A stretch of 33,091 nt of DNA, from positions 1 to 33,091 of the forward strand of contig CALXSH010000019.1 in the NCBI GenBank assembly GCA_944391065.1, in the 5' to 3' direction. Shown here one piece after another: positions 14,385 through 22,889 of this stretch (positions are counted from its first letter, which is position 1; every line of letters starts with the position of its first letter). The notes under the pieces are model-generated. The model had not been told where the DNA came from, made no database searches, and saw only the letters and a list, made by a program, of their open reading frames with translations. The stretch is from an uncultured Kiritimatiellota bacterium (GTDB lineage Bacteria; Verrucomicrobiota; Kiritimatiellia; RFP12; DVOR01). A program made the translations under genes and the position numbers.

Positions 14385-17063
14385 TTACAGGAGCTTGACG
14401 AGCTTCAGCAAATCCGAGACATTCAGGGCACCGTCCGGGATATCGGCATCCTCATCGGAGAAGACCATGAAGTATCGATAGTCCTGACCGGCCGCGGCCT
14501 GCCACGCCTCACCGAGCTCCATCTTTTCGTGCGTGTCCGCATTATCCAGATGGGCGCCCTTCGTCTCCACGAGAAGGGTCTTACCGCTCTTGGTCATCAC
14601 GATAAGATCAGGGTAGTGATTGATGAAGCCGTTGATGCAGAAGCCTGTCCGCGCGATATTGCGATGCCACCAGCGGACATTCTCCAATCCGGAGAGCTTA
14701 AAGACGACGTCGCGCTCGAGCTGATTCATCTCTTCCTCGGCCTGATAGAGGGATTTCGGATAGAGCGTCGTACGCCTGTTGGGGTGAATCTCGGCCGGCA
14801 GCCGATAGTTCGGCCGACAGACAATCTTCCCTGCCTGACGCAGGAACTCAAATTGCTTTCTGCAATACTGTCCGATATGGTGATTGACGTTCTGACGGAT
14901 CCGCTCGGCGTAGCTTTCCAGATTGCGCTCCAGCTCATCCGTCTGCTCCGCCGTCATGTCATTGACGATGCGGGCGACATACGCGGAGAGTTCGGTATCG
15001 CTCACCAGATTCATCTGATTCAGTCGGCGCAGAATAGCCGCCTTGCACTCCCGCAGGCGGGCCTCCTTGGGCAGTTTGTCAAAGTACTGACTGAAATAGC
15101 TCTTCTCCGCCGCGTTCATCCGATAGGCCTTGGGTACGCCGCCATCCGACGCGGAGAGATCGAGCTTAACGACCTGAGCCTCACCCGGCGCGAGCGCGAG
15201 ACTATACGAGCAGCTTTTCAGCGAGAAGCCCTCGGCCAGCACCTTCATGTCCAGCGGTATGTACTCCGGGATACCGAAGAGATTGTCCGCCAGACCGGAC
15301 GTCACCTCATTATGCAGCATGAACTGAGGGAGGTTCAGCGTCCTGACGTCCTCCTGAAGCGCCCTGCAGACGCGGACCGTGTCCATCTGCGCCTGCACCT
15401 CCCGCGCCGGAGGGGGCACCGTGGAGGCCGTTTCCGCCGGATGCTGTCCGGCCTCATACTCGGCTCCGACTGCCGTCGCCTGCCCCAGCATCCTGTCCAC
15501 GGCCGTCACCACGCCGGCGACACCCTGCTGGGATTGCCGCTGCCCGAGCTCATCTCCGATGGTCCCCTCAGACACCTGCAAGAAGAGATCCTCCACATCG
15601 CCGTAGAGATTCTCGTCATCCGCGGTCCCGGCCACAGGCTCAACCGATGCGGGCTCCGGGGCCGTCGGCAGATCCAAGGTCTCCTGAACGGGGGCCGGCG
15701 ACAACGGCTCCGCCAGACGGTAATCCTGCCTGGAGAAGCCGGCGTAGTTCAACCCCACCACAATCTGCTCAACGGTCGCGTTGAAGTCCGCAGAAGACGT
15801 CAGCACATACGCCATGTTCAGAGCGCTCTGCTGATGGGCGCAGGTATAAGGCTGCCGAAGAACGCGTCCCAGAATCTGCTCCACGTCCACCCGGCTGGTC
15901 CTGTTGGCCAGCGATGCCAGAATATAGGCGAAGGGACAGTCCCACCCCTCCTTCAGCGCGTTGACCGTGATGATATACCGGATCGGACATGTGGGCGACA
16001 GCAGATCGACCGCCTTCAGTTCATTGTTCTCCGCCGTCCGGATGGCAATCTGCTCCGCGGGAATCCCCGCGTCCTTGACCAACAGCTCCCGGATCTTTTC
16101 GAAGGTCGCCGCCTCCTCCTTCCCGCGCGGCTGAGCCTGCAGCAACGCGATTGGCCGGATGTAACGTCCCGTCACCCGGTACTCCGCCAGCGCGATCTTC
16201 TCCAACGTCCGCCGCAGATCGATGGCGTCGACCAGCACATCCCGTGGTTTGTTGCGGTTGTACACGATGACCGGGAGCTTGACCATGTGCTCCCGCTTCA
16301 GCTGCATCGCGTCCACATAAGAGACGATGTTGCTCTCCTGCTTGGGCGTCGCCGTCAGGTCCAGCACGAAGCAGGGGTTGAAATGCTTCAGCATCTCCAG
16401 ACTCAGCTCCGTCCTGGCATGGTGACTCTCATCGACGATGACCACCGGATTCAGCTGATTGACCACCTGAAAGAGCGCGGTCGCGTCAGCCTTCTCAATC
16501 GGCACCTCCGGTTCCCCGAAGGCCCTCGCGAAGGGCGCCAGATTACTGTTCTCCTGATAGGCCTTCAGCCCCTCCTTCCCACGGCTGCGGAAGGAATCGT
16601 ACGACAGCACCATCACCGAAAGCTGCTCCATGACCGTCGTCGGACTGAAGTTCTGCCCGTTCAGCAGCTCCTCCTTGGTGTAGACCTCCACACGCCCACC
16701 GAAGTCCACATTAATCTTCTGACGATACGGATGATAGGGATCCTTCAGATGTTCGGCGGTCTGCGTCAGAATCGCGTCCGACGGCACCAGCCAAACCACC
16801 GCCTTCGTCTTGGTCGGCGGCAGGGCATCGAAAATCGGCTTGATGGCACTGCAGGCCAGGAAGGTCTTGCCGCCGCCCGTCGGCACCTTGAAGCAGAGAT
16901 TCGGCACTCCCGGCAGGAGATTGTGGTAGCGCCCCAAGACCGGCGCTCCCCGCTCCTCCCAGAAATCACGGAAGGCCGTAATGTAATTCCGCGAGTCCCG
17001 CAGCAGCTCCATGTAGCGCTTCAGATCCGCGATTACATGCTTCTGATAAGCCTTCAGTTCCAT
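14385..17063 (-). CDS. res: Type III restriction enzyme, Res (helicase/endonuclease) subunit, 892 aa
   Basis: The ATP-dependent translocase and nuclease subunit of a Type III restriction-modification system. The superfamily 2 helicase core has Walker A PTGGGKT (61-67), the DEAH-type box DESH (211-214) and helicase C-terminal motifs including ASLANRTSRVDVEQILGRVLRQ. The PD-(D/E)xK nuclease is at the C-terminus: YPDLIVM followed by LLVETKG. A low-complexity linker around residues 470-560 separates helicase and later parts. The length fits Res subunits (about 870-1000). Its ATG is 12 bases after the mod stop, with GGAGGG upstream, so mod and res form one operon. It cuts only with Mod and between two head-to-head sites; the recognition sequence cannot be predicted here. 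Confidence 0.95.
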   Translation of the reverse strand: MELKAYQKHVIADLKRYMELLRDSRNYITAFRDFWEERGAPVLGRYHNLLPGVPNLCFKVPTGGGKTFLACSAIKPIFDALPPTKTKAVVWLVPSDAILTQTAEHLKDPYHPYRQKINVDFGGRVEVYTKEELLNGQNFSPTTVMEQLSVMVLSYDSFRSRGKEGLKAYQENSNLAPFARAFGEPEVPIEKADATALFQVVNQLNPVVIVDESHHARTELSLEMLKHFNPCFVLDLTATPKQESNIVSYVDAMQLKREHMVKLPVIVYNRNKPRDVLVDAIDLRRTLEKIALAEYRVTGRYIRPIALLQAQPRGKEEAATFEKIRELLVKDAGIPAEQIAIRTAENNELKAVDLLSPTCPIRYIITVNALKEGWDCPFAYILASLANRTSRVDVEQILGRVLRQPYTCAHQQSALNMAYVLTSSADFNATVEQIVVGLNYAGFSRQDYRLAEPLSPAPVQETLDLPTAPEPASVEPVAGTADDENLYGDVEDLFLQVSEGTIGDELGQRQSQQGVAGVVTAVDRMLGQATAVGAEYEAGQHPAETASTVPPPAREVQAQMDTVRVCRALQEDVRTLNLPQFMLHNEVTSGLADNLFGIPEYIPLDMKVLAEGFSLKSCSYSLALAPGEAQVVKLDLSASDGGVPKAYRMNAAEKSYFSQYFDKLPKEARLRECKAAILRRLNQMNLVSDTELSAYVARIVNDMTAEQTDELERNLESYAERIRQNVNHHIGQYCRKQFEFLRQAGKIVCRPNYRLPAEIHPNRRTTLYPKSLYQAEEEMNQLERDVVFKLSGLENVRWWHRNIARTGFCINGFINHYPDLIVMTKSGKTLLVETKGAHLDNADTHEKMELGEAWQAAAGQDYRYFMVFSDEDADIPDGALNVSDLLKLVKLL

Positions 17064-17075
17064 TCCGCGCCCTCC

Positions 17076-18668
17076 TTAAACCCGATTGATGTCCCGAGGG
17101 ATTTTCTTGAAGACGATACCCATATCCGTCAGCCGCTCCTCGGAGATGGCGCAGCTGTCGGCATAAATGACCGTCGTCCCCGCCCGATGCGACAGCGTTG
17201 CCAGAAAGCCGTACGTCAGCACCGTCTCCCGCTCGGGCAGATAATAGAAATAGTACGCCGCGTCATCATGGGTCCCCAGATAGTAGGGCGAACCCTCCGT
17301 CGGCGGCACAAAAGGCGCCTTCGTCTCCGAGAACCAGATATACTCCCGGATATGCTCCGCAGATACGGACTCATTCAGCGTGTCGCCATGGAAGAGTGCC
17401 TCTCCGAGCTCATAATAGCTGAAATCCCCGCCCGTCCCCGCCACGGCGCTCTTGCCCTCACCGTACCCATCAATGACACGCTTCACGCGCTCGGCCGTAA
17501 TGCTGTCGGCATAGTCCATCATCTCAATCAGAATGAACTTCCGGTTGCCGCCGTCGGCCTTATTCATATTGAGCACCGCGTGCGCCGTCGTCCCGGAGCC
17601 GGCAAAGGAATCCAGCACGACCGAATCCTTCTTCGTCACGATTTGAATAATACGCTGGATTAAGCGGACAGGCTTAGGATAATCAAATGCTGCTTTCTTC
17701 CCGAGAACAGTCGCAATTTCCTTGGTAGCCTCCTGTGTATGACCGACCTCTTTATTGGTCCACCATGTCCACATGTTGCGGCCCTCTCGTTCCGACAGAT
17801 ACGTCTTCTTTCGCGGGACGCCTTTGCCATCCATGCCAAACCAAATACGACCAGCGGCAATTTCCTCATCCATCCGCTCTTTTGTAAAACGCCAGCACAG
17901 ACCATCTGGCAGATTGATAACTCTGCCACTGGGAGTGATCATTGTATAGAACTGATCCTTTGTTCCATGTCCCGCCTGAGCCGTACAGTCTGTTGAGACC
18001 CATGGGCCCCTCGGATCATTGTCAGGATTTCTGTATTTCGCCTTATCTTCCTCAGAGAACTCAAGCAGATTGATTGCGTCATCTGACGCATCAATATCTT
18101 TGCAGTAGACGCAAACATATTCATGCCCAGAGCTAATCTTCTTTCTCGCATCTGGAGACGTTCGCTTCTGCCAAACTATTTGAGCCAAGAAGTTGCGCGC
18201 TCCAAAAATCTCATCACATATCATGCGCAACAGCACTTGTGCGTTGTCATCAATGCTGATGAAGATGACGCCGTCCGGAGCCAGCAGCTTATGCAGGAGT
18301 TTGAGACGCGGATACATCATGCAGAGCCACTTGTCGTGGCGGGAGAGGTCTTCGCCTTCCTTGCCGACCGTCTCGCCCAGCCACTTCTTTATCTTGGGGT
18401 CATTGACATTGTCGTTGTAGACCCAGCCTTCATTGCCGGTATTGTAGGGCGGATCGATGTAGATGCACTTCACCTGGCCTTCGTAGCGGGGCAGAAGAGC
18501 CTTCAGCGCCTCCAGGTTGTCACCATGGATAATCATGTTCCCGCTGCCGTTGTCCCCGTCATGCTTTCCGCCCGCGTCATAACTGTACTGACGCTCCAAC
18601 ACACGGAACGGGACATGCCGGTGGTGATTGACCACCTTATCCTTACCAATCCACTCCAAAGTCGGCAT
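17076..18668 (-). CDS. mod: Type III DNA methyltransferase, Mod subunit (N6-adenine), 530 aa
   Basis: A site-specific adenine methyltransferase that also gives the Res complex its specificity. Motif IV DPPYNTG (72-78) comes before the SAM motif FAGSGTT (about 354-360), the order of beta-class enzymes and of Type III Mod proteins. Between them, about residues 143-343, lies the region expected to hold the target-recognition domain. Its DNA (about 17640-18240) is clearly AT-richer than the flanks: the 60-base lines at 17641, 18061 and 18121 have 38%, 40% and 47% G+C, against 63% at 17581 and 55% at 18421. The start at 18668 has GGAG upstream. The protein is shorter than EcoP15I Mod (644). No long simple repeat that would give phase variation is seen. 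Confidence 0.95.
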   Translation of the reverse strand: MPTLEWIGKDKVVNHHRHVPFRVLERQYSYDAGGKHDGDNGSGNMIIHGDNLEALKALLPRYEGQVKCIYIDPPYNTGNEGWVYNDNVNDPKIKKWLGETVGKEGEDLSRHDKWLCMMYPRLKLLHKLLAPDGVIFISIDDNAQVLLRMICDEIFGARNFLAQIVWQKRTSPDARKKISSGHEYVCVYCKDIDASDDAINLLEFSEEDKAKYRNPDNDPRGPWVSTDCTAQAGHGTKDQFYTMITPSGRVINLPDGLCWRFTKERMDEEIAAGRIWFGMDGKGVPRKKTYLSEREGRNMWTWWTNKEVGHTQEATKEIATVLGKKAAFDYPKPVRLIQRIIQIVTKKDSVVLDSFAGSGTTAHAVLNMNKADGGNRKFILIEMMDYADSITAERVKRVIDGYGEGKSAVAGTGGDFSYYELGEALFHGDTLNESVSAEHIREYIWFSETKAPFVPPTEGSPYYLGTHDDAAYYFYYLPERETVLTYGFLATLSHRAGTTVIYADSCAISEERLTDMGIVFKKIPRDINRV

Positions 18669-18739
18669 CTGTGACTCCGCTCATCCGTCATGCCCCTGTC
18701 CGCGGCGACACCCTAGTCCACCCGAAGGCGCGTATCGGA

Positions 18740-18748
18740 ATCTTACCA
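18740..18748 (-). promoter_or_regulatory. Possible extended -10 promoter of mod-res
   Basis: TGGTAAGAT on the minus strand, about 70 bases before the mod start and downstream of the terminator at 18803-18836. No -35. Confidence 0.4.
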
Positions 18749-18802
18749 AATCGCCCCCTCCCCGGCATCTCCCCGCCTACGTACCCCGGAAGCGAAGGAT
18801 AC

Positions 18803-18836
18803 AAAAATGCCCGGCAACCCTTTTGGGCAGCCGGGC
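18803..18836 (-). terminator. Intrinsic terminator after the unknown 579-aa gene
   Basis: GCCCGGC pairs with GCCGGGC, continued by GCCC/GGGT after one T/T mismatch, with an AAAA loop, then ATTTTT on the minus strand. It separates the unknown gene from mod-res. Confidence 0.8.
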
Positions 18837-18870
18837 GATCACGGCTGACAGAAGCCAAGAGGAGTCTGCC

Positions 18871-20610
18871 TTACTTCGCCGGAATCACGCAGTGCGTCCA
18901 GGGCAGACAGGTATAGAGGCGGATATCGCGGTCATGCCAATACTGATATGCCGTCCGGATATCATCAAACGTCACAGGGGATGCCGTGAACTGCAGGTCC
19001 AGTGAGGCAATCTGGAACTCAGCCGTGGCGCCGTCCGCGAAGTCTGTCGTGAACTGGAAGAACTCGCCGGTCAGGACATCCGAGACCATGACGAACTCGG
19101 AGCCCTTCTCGGTCCGGATACGCTCCCAGAGCGCATCGTCGATGGTGGGTGCATAGATCCGTGTATAGCCGTCCGGTCCCTGATAACCGATGCAGCGACA
19201 GGCGCCCGAAGTGCCGATCGGGTCGACATCCACGGTATAGCGGATAAGCCGGCCGTCATTGCCGTCCAGGAGCAGCAGAATGTATTTCGGGCACAGCGAC
19301 AACGGCTCCGTATAGGCGATGCGGCAGAGAATCCGGTTTTCGGAAGCCGAGCGGGCCATCTGAATGACAGCGAAATCCTCAGCGCGTTCAGGGTCCTTCC
19401 AAGGCGCGCGCGGCATTCTGACATGATGCAGTGCCGTCATGGCATAGTCCCGATCGGGTTCGCATACTTCCAAGTCCTTCGGCAGGAGTGCCGCGAATTC
19501 ATCCGGAAAGGAGAAGTTCTGCAATGTGCGGGCACGGAAGCGGGAGGTCTTCGCCCCGGGTTCCGGATGTTGCGGGAGCCACAGCGCCATTCCTTTCATT
19601 TCAGACTTCACCGGGAAATCCTCGGCCGGCGTGCAACAGATTGCCCGGCCCTCAGCATTGTAGCCGACCTTACCCCACGGGAAGGTTTCCTCACGGACAA
19701 TCGGATCCGTCTGGGGCAACGCATCAGGCCCCGCCCCACCTTCCTCGACAATCTGCTTCTCGGCCTGAAGATAGAGCTGCGTATCCGTCTTATTGTCCGG
19801 AGCATCGGCAGATGCTGCCAACGAAACCGTCAGAGCCACCAACCCCGTCACACTGTCGCCGACACGGGGACGGTAGCCCTGCAGGACGGATTCTCCCGCG
19901 TACACCGTGTAGTGGATCAGCACGGAGTCATCAGCCGTCATGCAACTCAGATGAAGCATGAAATAGGGAATCCCGCGAAACTCCCCCTGCCTGACGTCTT
20001 CGACTATTCCCGTGAACTCGTAAACCTCCGGTGCCTCTTCATCCCCATAGGACGTCAAGGAACGAACCCGATAGAAATGAAACTCCGCCGGTTCATCCGG
20101 TCCCAGCGTTCCCTGCATCCGACGCAGACGCACCTCAGCATTGTCATGGATGAGCAGACGGACCTCATCGGTCGGCTTCCGCTGCCGTATTTCCAGTGCG
20201 CACCCGCTGAGAATCCCGGTGGCCAGCTCCCCCTCGGCAAAGCTCTTGAAATTCCCTGCGCACATTGTCCGCGACGCATCGACAGCCACAATCGGCGCAC
20301 GGAAAAGAGGACTGTCCAAACAGATATAATGACGCATCCCGATCGGCTTCGGAGCCTGAGCGGCACGGGCAATGATATCCCCAGCGAAGGGCGGTTCCCA
20401 CGGAATGAAATTGACATCCTCAATGACATTACCGTCATCACGCTTCTCAATGGCATAGGCCAAGATGAGCCGCTGCGCATCCGCATCATCGAGATAACAG
20501 ACATAACCGCTCTCAATCTCCGACGGCGCGACAACACTCAAATTGCCGAAGTTAGCCATCGAAAAATCCTTGAATGCCGCATCCGACTCAAACAATACCT
20601 CTGTATTCAT
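18871..20610 (-). CDS. Unknown protein, 579 aa, next to Type III R-M system
   Basis: I do not recognise this family. The protein is acidic, with no signal peptide and no membrane segment, so it is probably cytoplasmic. A middle segment around residues 212-290 (YEFTGIVEDVRQGEFRGIPY... VGDSVTGLVAL) has the spacing of an OB-fold or similar small beta-barrel. The C-terminal 180 residues form a beta-rich part with FAVIQMARS, ILLLLDGNDG, VMVSDVLTGEFFQF and a closing aromatic cluster (YQYWHDRD). No nuclease, ATPase, kinase or protease motif is visible. The start at ATG 20610 has AAGGG 8 bases upstream; the in-frame GTG at 20619 would overlap that site. It has its own near-consensus promoter (20668-20696) and terminator, so it is a single-gene unit inside the accessory block. 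Confidence 0.88.
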   Translation of the reverse strand: MNTEVLFESDAAFKDFSMANFGNLSVVAPSEIESGYVCYLDDADAQRLILAYAIEKRDDGNVIEDVNFIPWEPPFAGDIIARAAQAPKPIGMRHYICLDSPLFRAPIVAVDASRTMCAGNFKSFAEGELATGILSGCALEIRQRKPTDEVRLLIHDNAEVRLRRMQGTLGPDEPAEFHFYRVRSLTSYGDEEAPEVYEFTGIVEDVRQGEFRGIPYFMLHLSCMTADDSVLIHYTVYAGESVLQGYRPRVGDSVTGLVALTVSLAASADAPDNKTDTQLYLQAEKQIVEEGGAGPDALPQTDPIVREETFPWGKVGYNAEGRAICCTPAEDFPVKSEMKGMALWLPQHPEPGAKTSRFRARTLQNFSFPDEFAALLPKDLEVCEPDRDYAMTALHHVRMPRAPWKDPERAEDFAVIQMARSASENRILCRIAYTEPLSLCPKYILLLLDGNDGRLIRYTVDVDPIGTSGACRCIGYQGPDGYTRIYAPTIDDALWERIRTEKGSEFVMVSDVLTGEFFQFTTDFADGATAEFQIASLDLQFTASPVTFDDIRTAYQYWHDRDIRLYTCLPWTHCVIPAK

Positions 20611-20667
20611 CTCATTCACCCTTTTGACGTTCTTGCATAGTCATCTGTGTCGCAAAAGCTTACTTGG

Positions 20668-20696
20668 ATTATGCCAAAGCAAAGCACGCCTGTCAA
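20668..20696 (-). promoter_or_regulatory. Near-consensus sigma70 promoter of the 579-aa gene
   Basis: On the minus strand: perfect -35 TTGACA (20691-20696), 17-bp spacer ending in TGG, then -10 CATAAT (20668-20673), 57 bases before the ATG. The best promoter in the window. Confidence 0.8.
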
Positions 20697-20771
20697 ACCA
20701 CAGGCCTTGCGGGCACCCTATTCGAAGAGTACCTGATTAAATAACGCCACCGAAGAGGTCCCCCTGCCCCA

Positions 20772-20857
20772 GACGCTTACAAACCGTAGCGTCTCCCCTC
20801 CGGATACGAAGCGCCGCCGTGATTCCACAATATGCGGGACGGAATCATCGGCGGTGC
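20772..20857. repeat. Two hairpins downstream of the AAA-ATPase gene
   Basis: AGACGCT/AGCGTCT (7 bp, 20771-20794) and a stronger one, GC-CCGCCG-TGATTCC paired with GGAATCA-CGGCGG-GC with one bulged base and one mismatch (20811-20857). They fill most of the gap of about 200 bases before the ATPase stop. Neither is followed by a T-tract on the minus strand, so a simple intrinsic terminator is doubtful. No reading frame is visible here. Confidence 0.5.
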
Positions 20858-20895
20858 AATCGCGTGGCGTGCGTTTAAAACCCCGTCGGCATCGG

Positions 20896-22494
20896 TCAGC
20901 TCAGCCGCTCGGCCTTGGCGTCCTTAAGCGTGCGGTCTTTCGGGTCGAAGGCAAGGCCCATCGCGTAGACGGTCTTGCCGCTGTGAAGGTAGGGCTTGGC
21001 GTAGCCGCGGTCCTTAATCTGGGCGATGGCAGAGTCGGCGGTATCGGTCGCCGTATTCTTGAATTCAATAACGTAGACGTAGTCCGGGAAGGTGAGCACG
21101 AGATCGGAACGCTTACCGGCGGAGTTGGGCTCCTCGGCGCGACGCTCGTAACCCGGGAAGAGAACCATCATCAGGCGACGGTAGTTAGCCTCCAGGATGG
21201 ATTCCGTGGGGCTGTACGGGAGACCGGCGAAGAGGTCCTTCAGCAAAGGCAACGCGTCCTCGGGGCGGCCCTTGAGAAGCGCCTCGCGGAAATCGCTTTG
21301 CCACTCCCCGTCGGGACGTCTGACGATCTGATTGAGATAGAGCGCCTCATAGTCGCGGCGGACTTCTTCATTGGGCACCGCCAGCCAGAGGCCCTTTCTG
21401 TCGGGCTTCGGGTCGGCAAGCGTCAGATAGCCGGCCTGAAAGAGAATGGCCTTGGCATTAATGGCGGAGAGGTCGGTCACGGCACCCAGAAGCGCAGGCT
21501 GGACGGGGAGATCCTCGTCCGGCTGAATCTGGAGCAAATCCCCGCGCTTGACCGAGTACGTCAGCAACGAGGTGGGGCCGGTCGTTGTCCAGGTCTGCTC
21601 AAAGGTATCCGCATTACCCGTCTCATCCGGCTTTGAAGTCAGCGCCATGGCGATGGCCACGGGATTGTAGACATGCGCGAAACTCTTGGGCGAGAAACGA
21701 TAACCGTCATACCAACGCTTCAGCTCCGCGCGGTAGGTCTCATAGGGGAGCCCCATCCGCTCGGCGTGTCTGCGCATGTAGCCGTCGAAACAGGCCGTCA
21801 GTTCCTCCTCGGTGTAGCCCAACATGTCGGCGTAACCCTCGTCCATCGAGAGGTCCTTGATGTTATTAAGCGCGGAGAAGAGGGAGGCCTGATTGAACTT
21901 TGTGACGCCCGTCGCCATCAGGAAACGGATGGAGGACATGCACCCCTTCAGCAGAATGTAGAAACCCGCCAACGAAACACGGATTGCCTCCGCCAGTTCG
22001 ACCGATCGGGTCAACGCATGGGAGATGGGGGCGTCATACTCGTCAATCAGAATGACCAGCGGGCCGTACATCTGCGAGAGCCGCGTCATGGCGTAATCGA
22101 ATATCTGCCCGGCGGTCCGGCGGTCGGGCGGGATTTCCTTCAGCCCCGCGAGTTGCACCGCATCTTTGACCGCCAGGCGGAGATCCTCGTCAAAGAGCTT
22201 TTCCGACTTCACCGAGAGCTTGGAGAAATCGAAGCGCAGGACCCTATGGGGTTCCCAGTCGTAATCGGTCTTGGCGATGGCGAGGTCCTCGAAAAGCTCC
22301 TTGCGCCCCTCGAAGATAGCCTGCAGCGTGGAAATCATCAGGGACTTGCCGAAGCGGCGCGGCCGGGAAATGAAGAAGAACTTGCTGTTGGGATCGGCAA
22401 TCAACGTATGAAGCCATGCCGTCTTGTCGACATAGACCTGGCCCGCGCGCCGAAGCTCCGGGAAGTCGTAGGTGTTGAGCGCGATCGGTTTCAT
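20896..22494 (-). CDS. AAA-ATPase / PD-(D/E)XK nuclease-like protein (PF09820 with DUF1703), 532 aa
   Basis: This is a member of the multi-copy AAA-ATPase-like family common in gut anaerobes. The N-terminal P-loop is the family's modified Walker A, SRPRRFGKS (43-51), and Walker B is LVILIDEYDAP around 145-155. The C-terminal DUF1703 nuclease-like domain (about 465-490) has RSDLVLTFPDYVYVIEFKNT, holding Asp and E-x-K of a PD-(D/E)XK fold. The cellular role of the family is unproven; defence or mobile-element association is often suggested. The frame is open upstream to 23103, but MKPIALNTYDF at 22494 is the normal N-terminus. There is no Shine-Dalgarno sequence, and a -10 box ends 7 bases before the ATG, so the mRNA may be leaderless. 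Confidence 0.92.
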   Translation of the reverse strand: MKPIALNTYDFPELRRAGQVYVDKTAWLHTLIADPNSKFFFISRPRRFGKSLMISTLQAIFEGRKELFEDLAIAKTDYDWEPHRVLRFDFSKLSVKSEKLFDEDLRLAVKDAVQLAGLKEIPPDRRTAGQIFDYAMTRLSQMYGPLVILIDEYDAPISHALTRSVELAEAIRVSLAGFYILLKGCMSSIRFLMATGVTKFNQASLFSALNNIKDLSMDEGYADMLGYTEEELTACFDGYMRRHAERMGLPYETYRAELKRWYDGYRFSPKSFAHVYNPVAIAMALTSKPDETGNADTFEQTWTTTGPTSLLTYSVKRGDLLQIQPDEDLPVQPALLGAVTDLSAINAKAILFQAGYLTLADPKPDRKGLWLAVPNEEVRRDYEALYLNQIVRRPDGEWQSDFREALLKGRPEDALPLLKDLFAGLPYSPTESILEANYRRLMMVLFPGYERRAEEPNSAGKRSDLVLTFPDYVYVIEFKNTATDTADSAIAQIKDRGYAKPYLHSGKTVYAMGLAFDPKDRTLKDAKAERLS

Positions 22495-22501
22495 ACCGCA
22501 C

Positions 22502-22510
22502 AGTATAGCA
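22502..22510 (-). promoter_or_regulatory. Extended -10 promoter directly at ATPase start
   Basis: TGCTATACT on the minus strand; 7 bases lie between it and the ATG at 22494, so the first transcribed base would fall at or one base before the start codon. Confidence 0.6.
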
Positions 22511-22836
22511 CAGTGCATCAACGCGCTATTCAAGTGACTCACCTTCGGTTCGTTGTCTCGCCCTGTCGGCTTCGTGGGCTCCCTCCGGGCGCCGAGGCCT
22601 TCGGTGCGCTCATAACCGTCTGAGCCCGCCGCCAGGCACCCTAAGCCCGGAGCAAGAGGCCGCCGCGCAAATTGTGCGGCGGCCTCTTGCTTTATCGCCA
22701 TATGTCCCCTGTCACGCACCGGCACCGGGAGGAAGATGGCGCCTGCAGATCCCCGCGGTTTCGGAACCGCCTGACACGCAAGAATGCGACAGCGAAAACG
22801 TATTCTCGGTGCATGCGCGTAACAGACACAAACAGC
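22511..22836. other. Gene-free gap between the ATPase gene and tgt terminator
   Basis: No supported gene. The minus strand keeps an open frame joined to the ATPase (an ATG at 22701 would add 69 residues), but it runs straight through a long hairpin and reads as low-complexity sequence. The long hairpin at 22652-22690 is the main structure. Confidence 0.5.
22652..22690. repeat. Perfect 15-bp inverted repeat
   Basis: GCAAGAGGCCGCCGC and GCGGCGGCCTCTTGC separated by 9 bases, extendable inward with a G-U pair. No strong T-tract on either strand (TTTAT on plus). Confidence 0.8.
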
Positions 22837-22875
22837 AAAAAGCGGCGTCCCGAATCCGGGACGCCGCGATTTTTT
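22837..22875. terminator. Bidirectional intrinsic terminator after tgt
   Basis: GCGGCGTCCCG and CGGGACGCCGC (11 bp, perfect) with an AATC loop. A T-run follows on the minus strand (22837-22841) and another on the plus strand (22870-22875). Confidence 0.9.
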
Positions 22876-22889
22876 GGGGAATGCCGCGC

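Noticed and set aside
14529..17663. 1044-codon open frame on the plus strand
   Set aside because: It lies wholly antisense to res and mod, which carry complete family motifs; the translation is Arg/Leu/His-rich with no domain.
17076..18668. Phase-variable repeat tract in mod
   Set aside because: No homopolymer or short tandem repeat long enough for slipped-strand switching was found in the gene or its leader.
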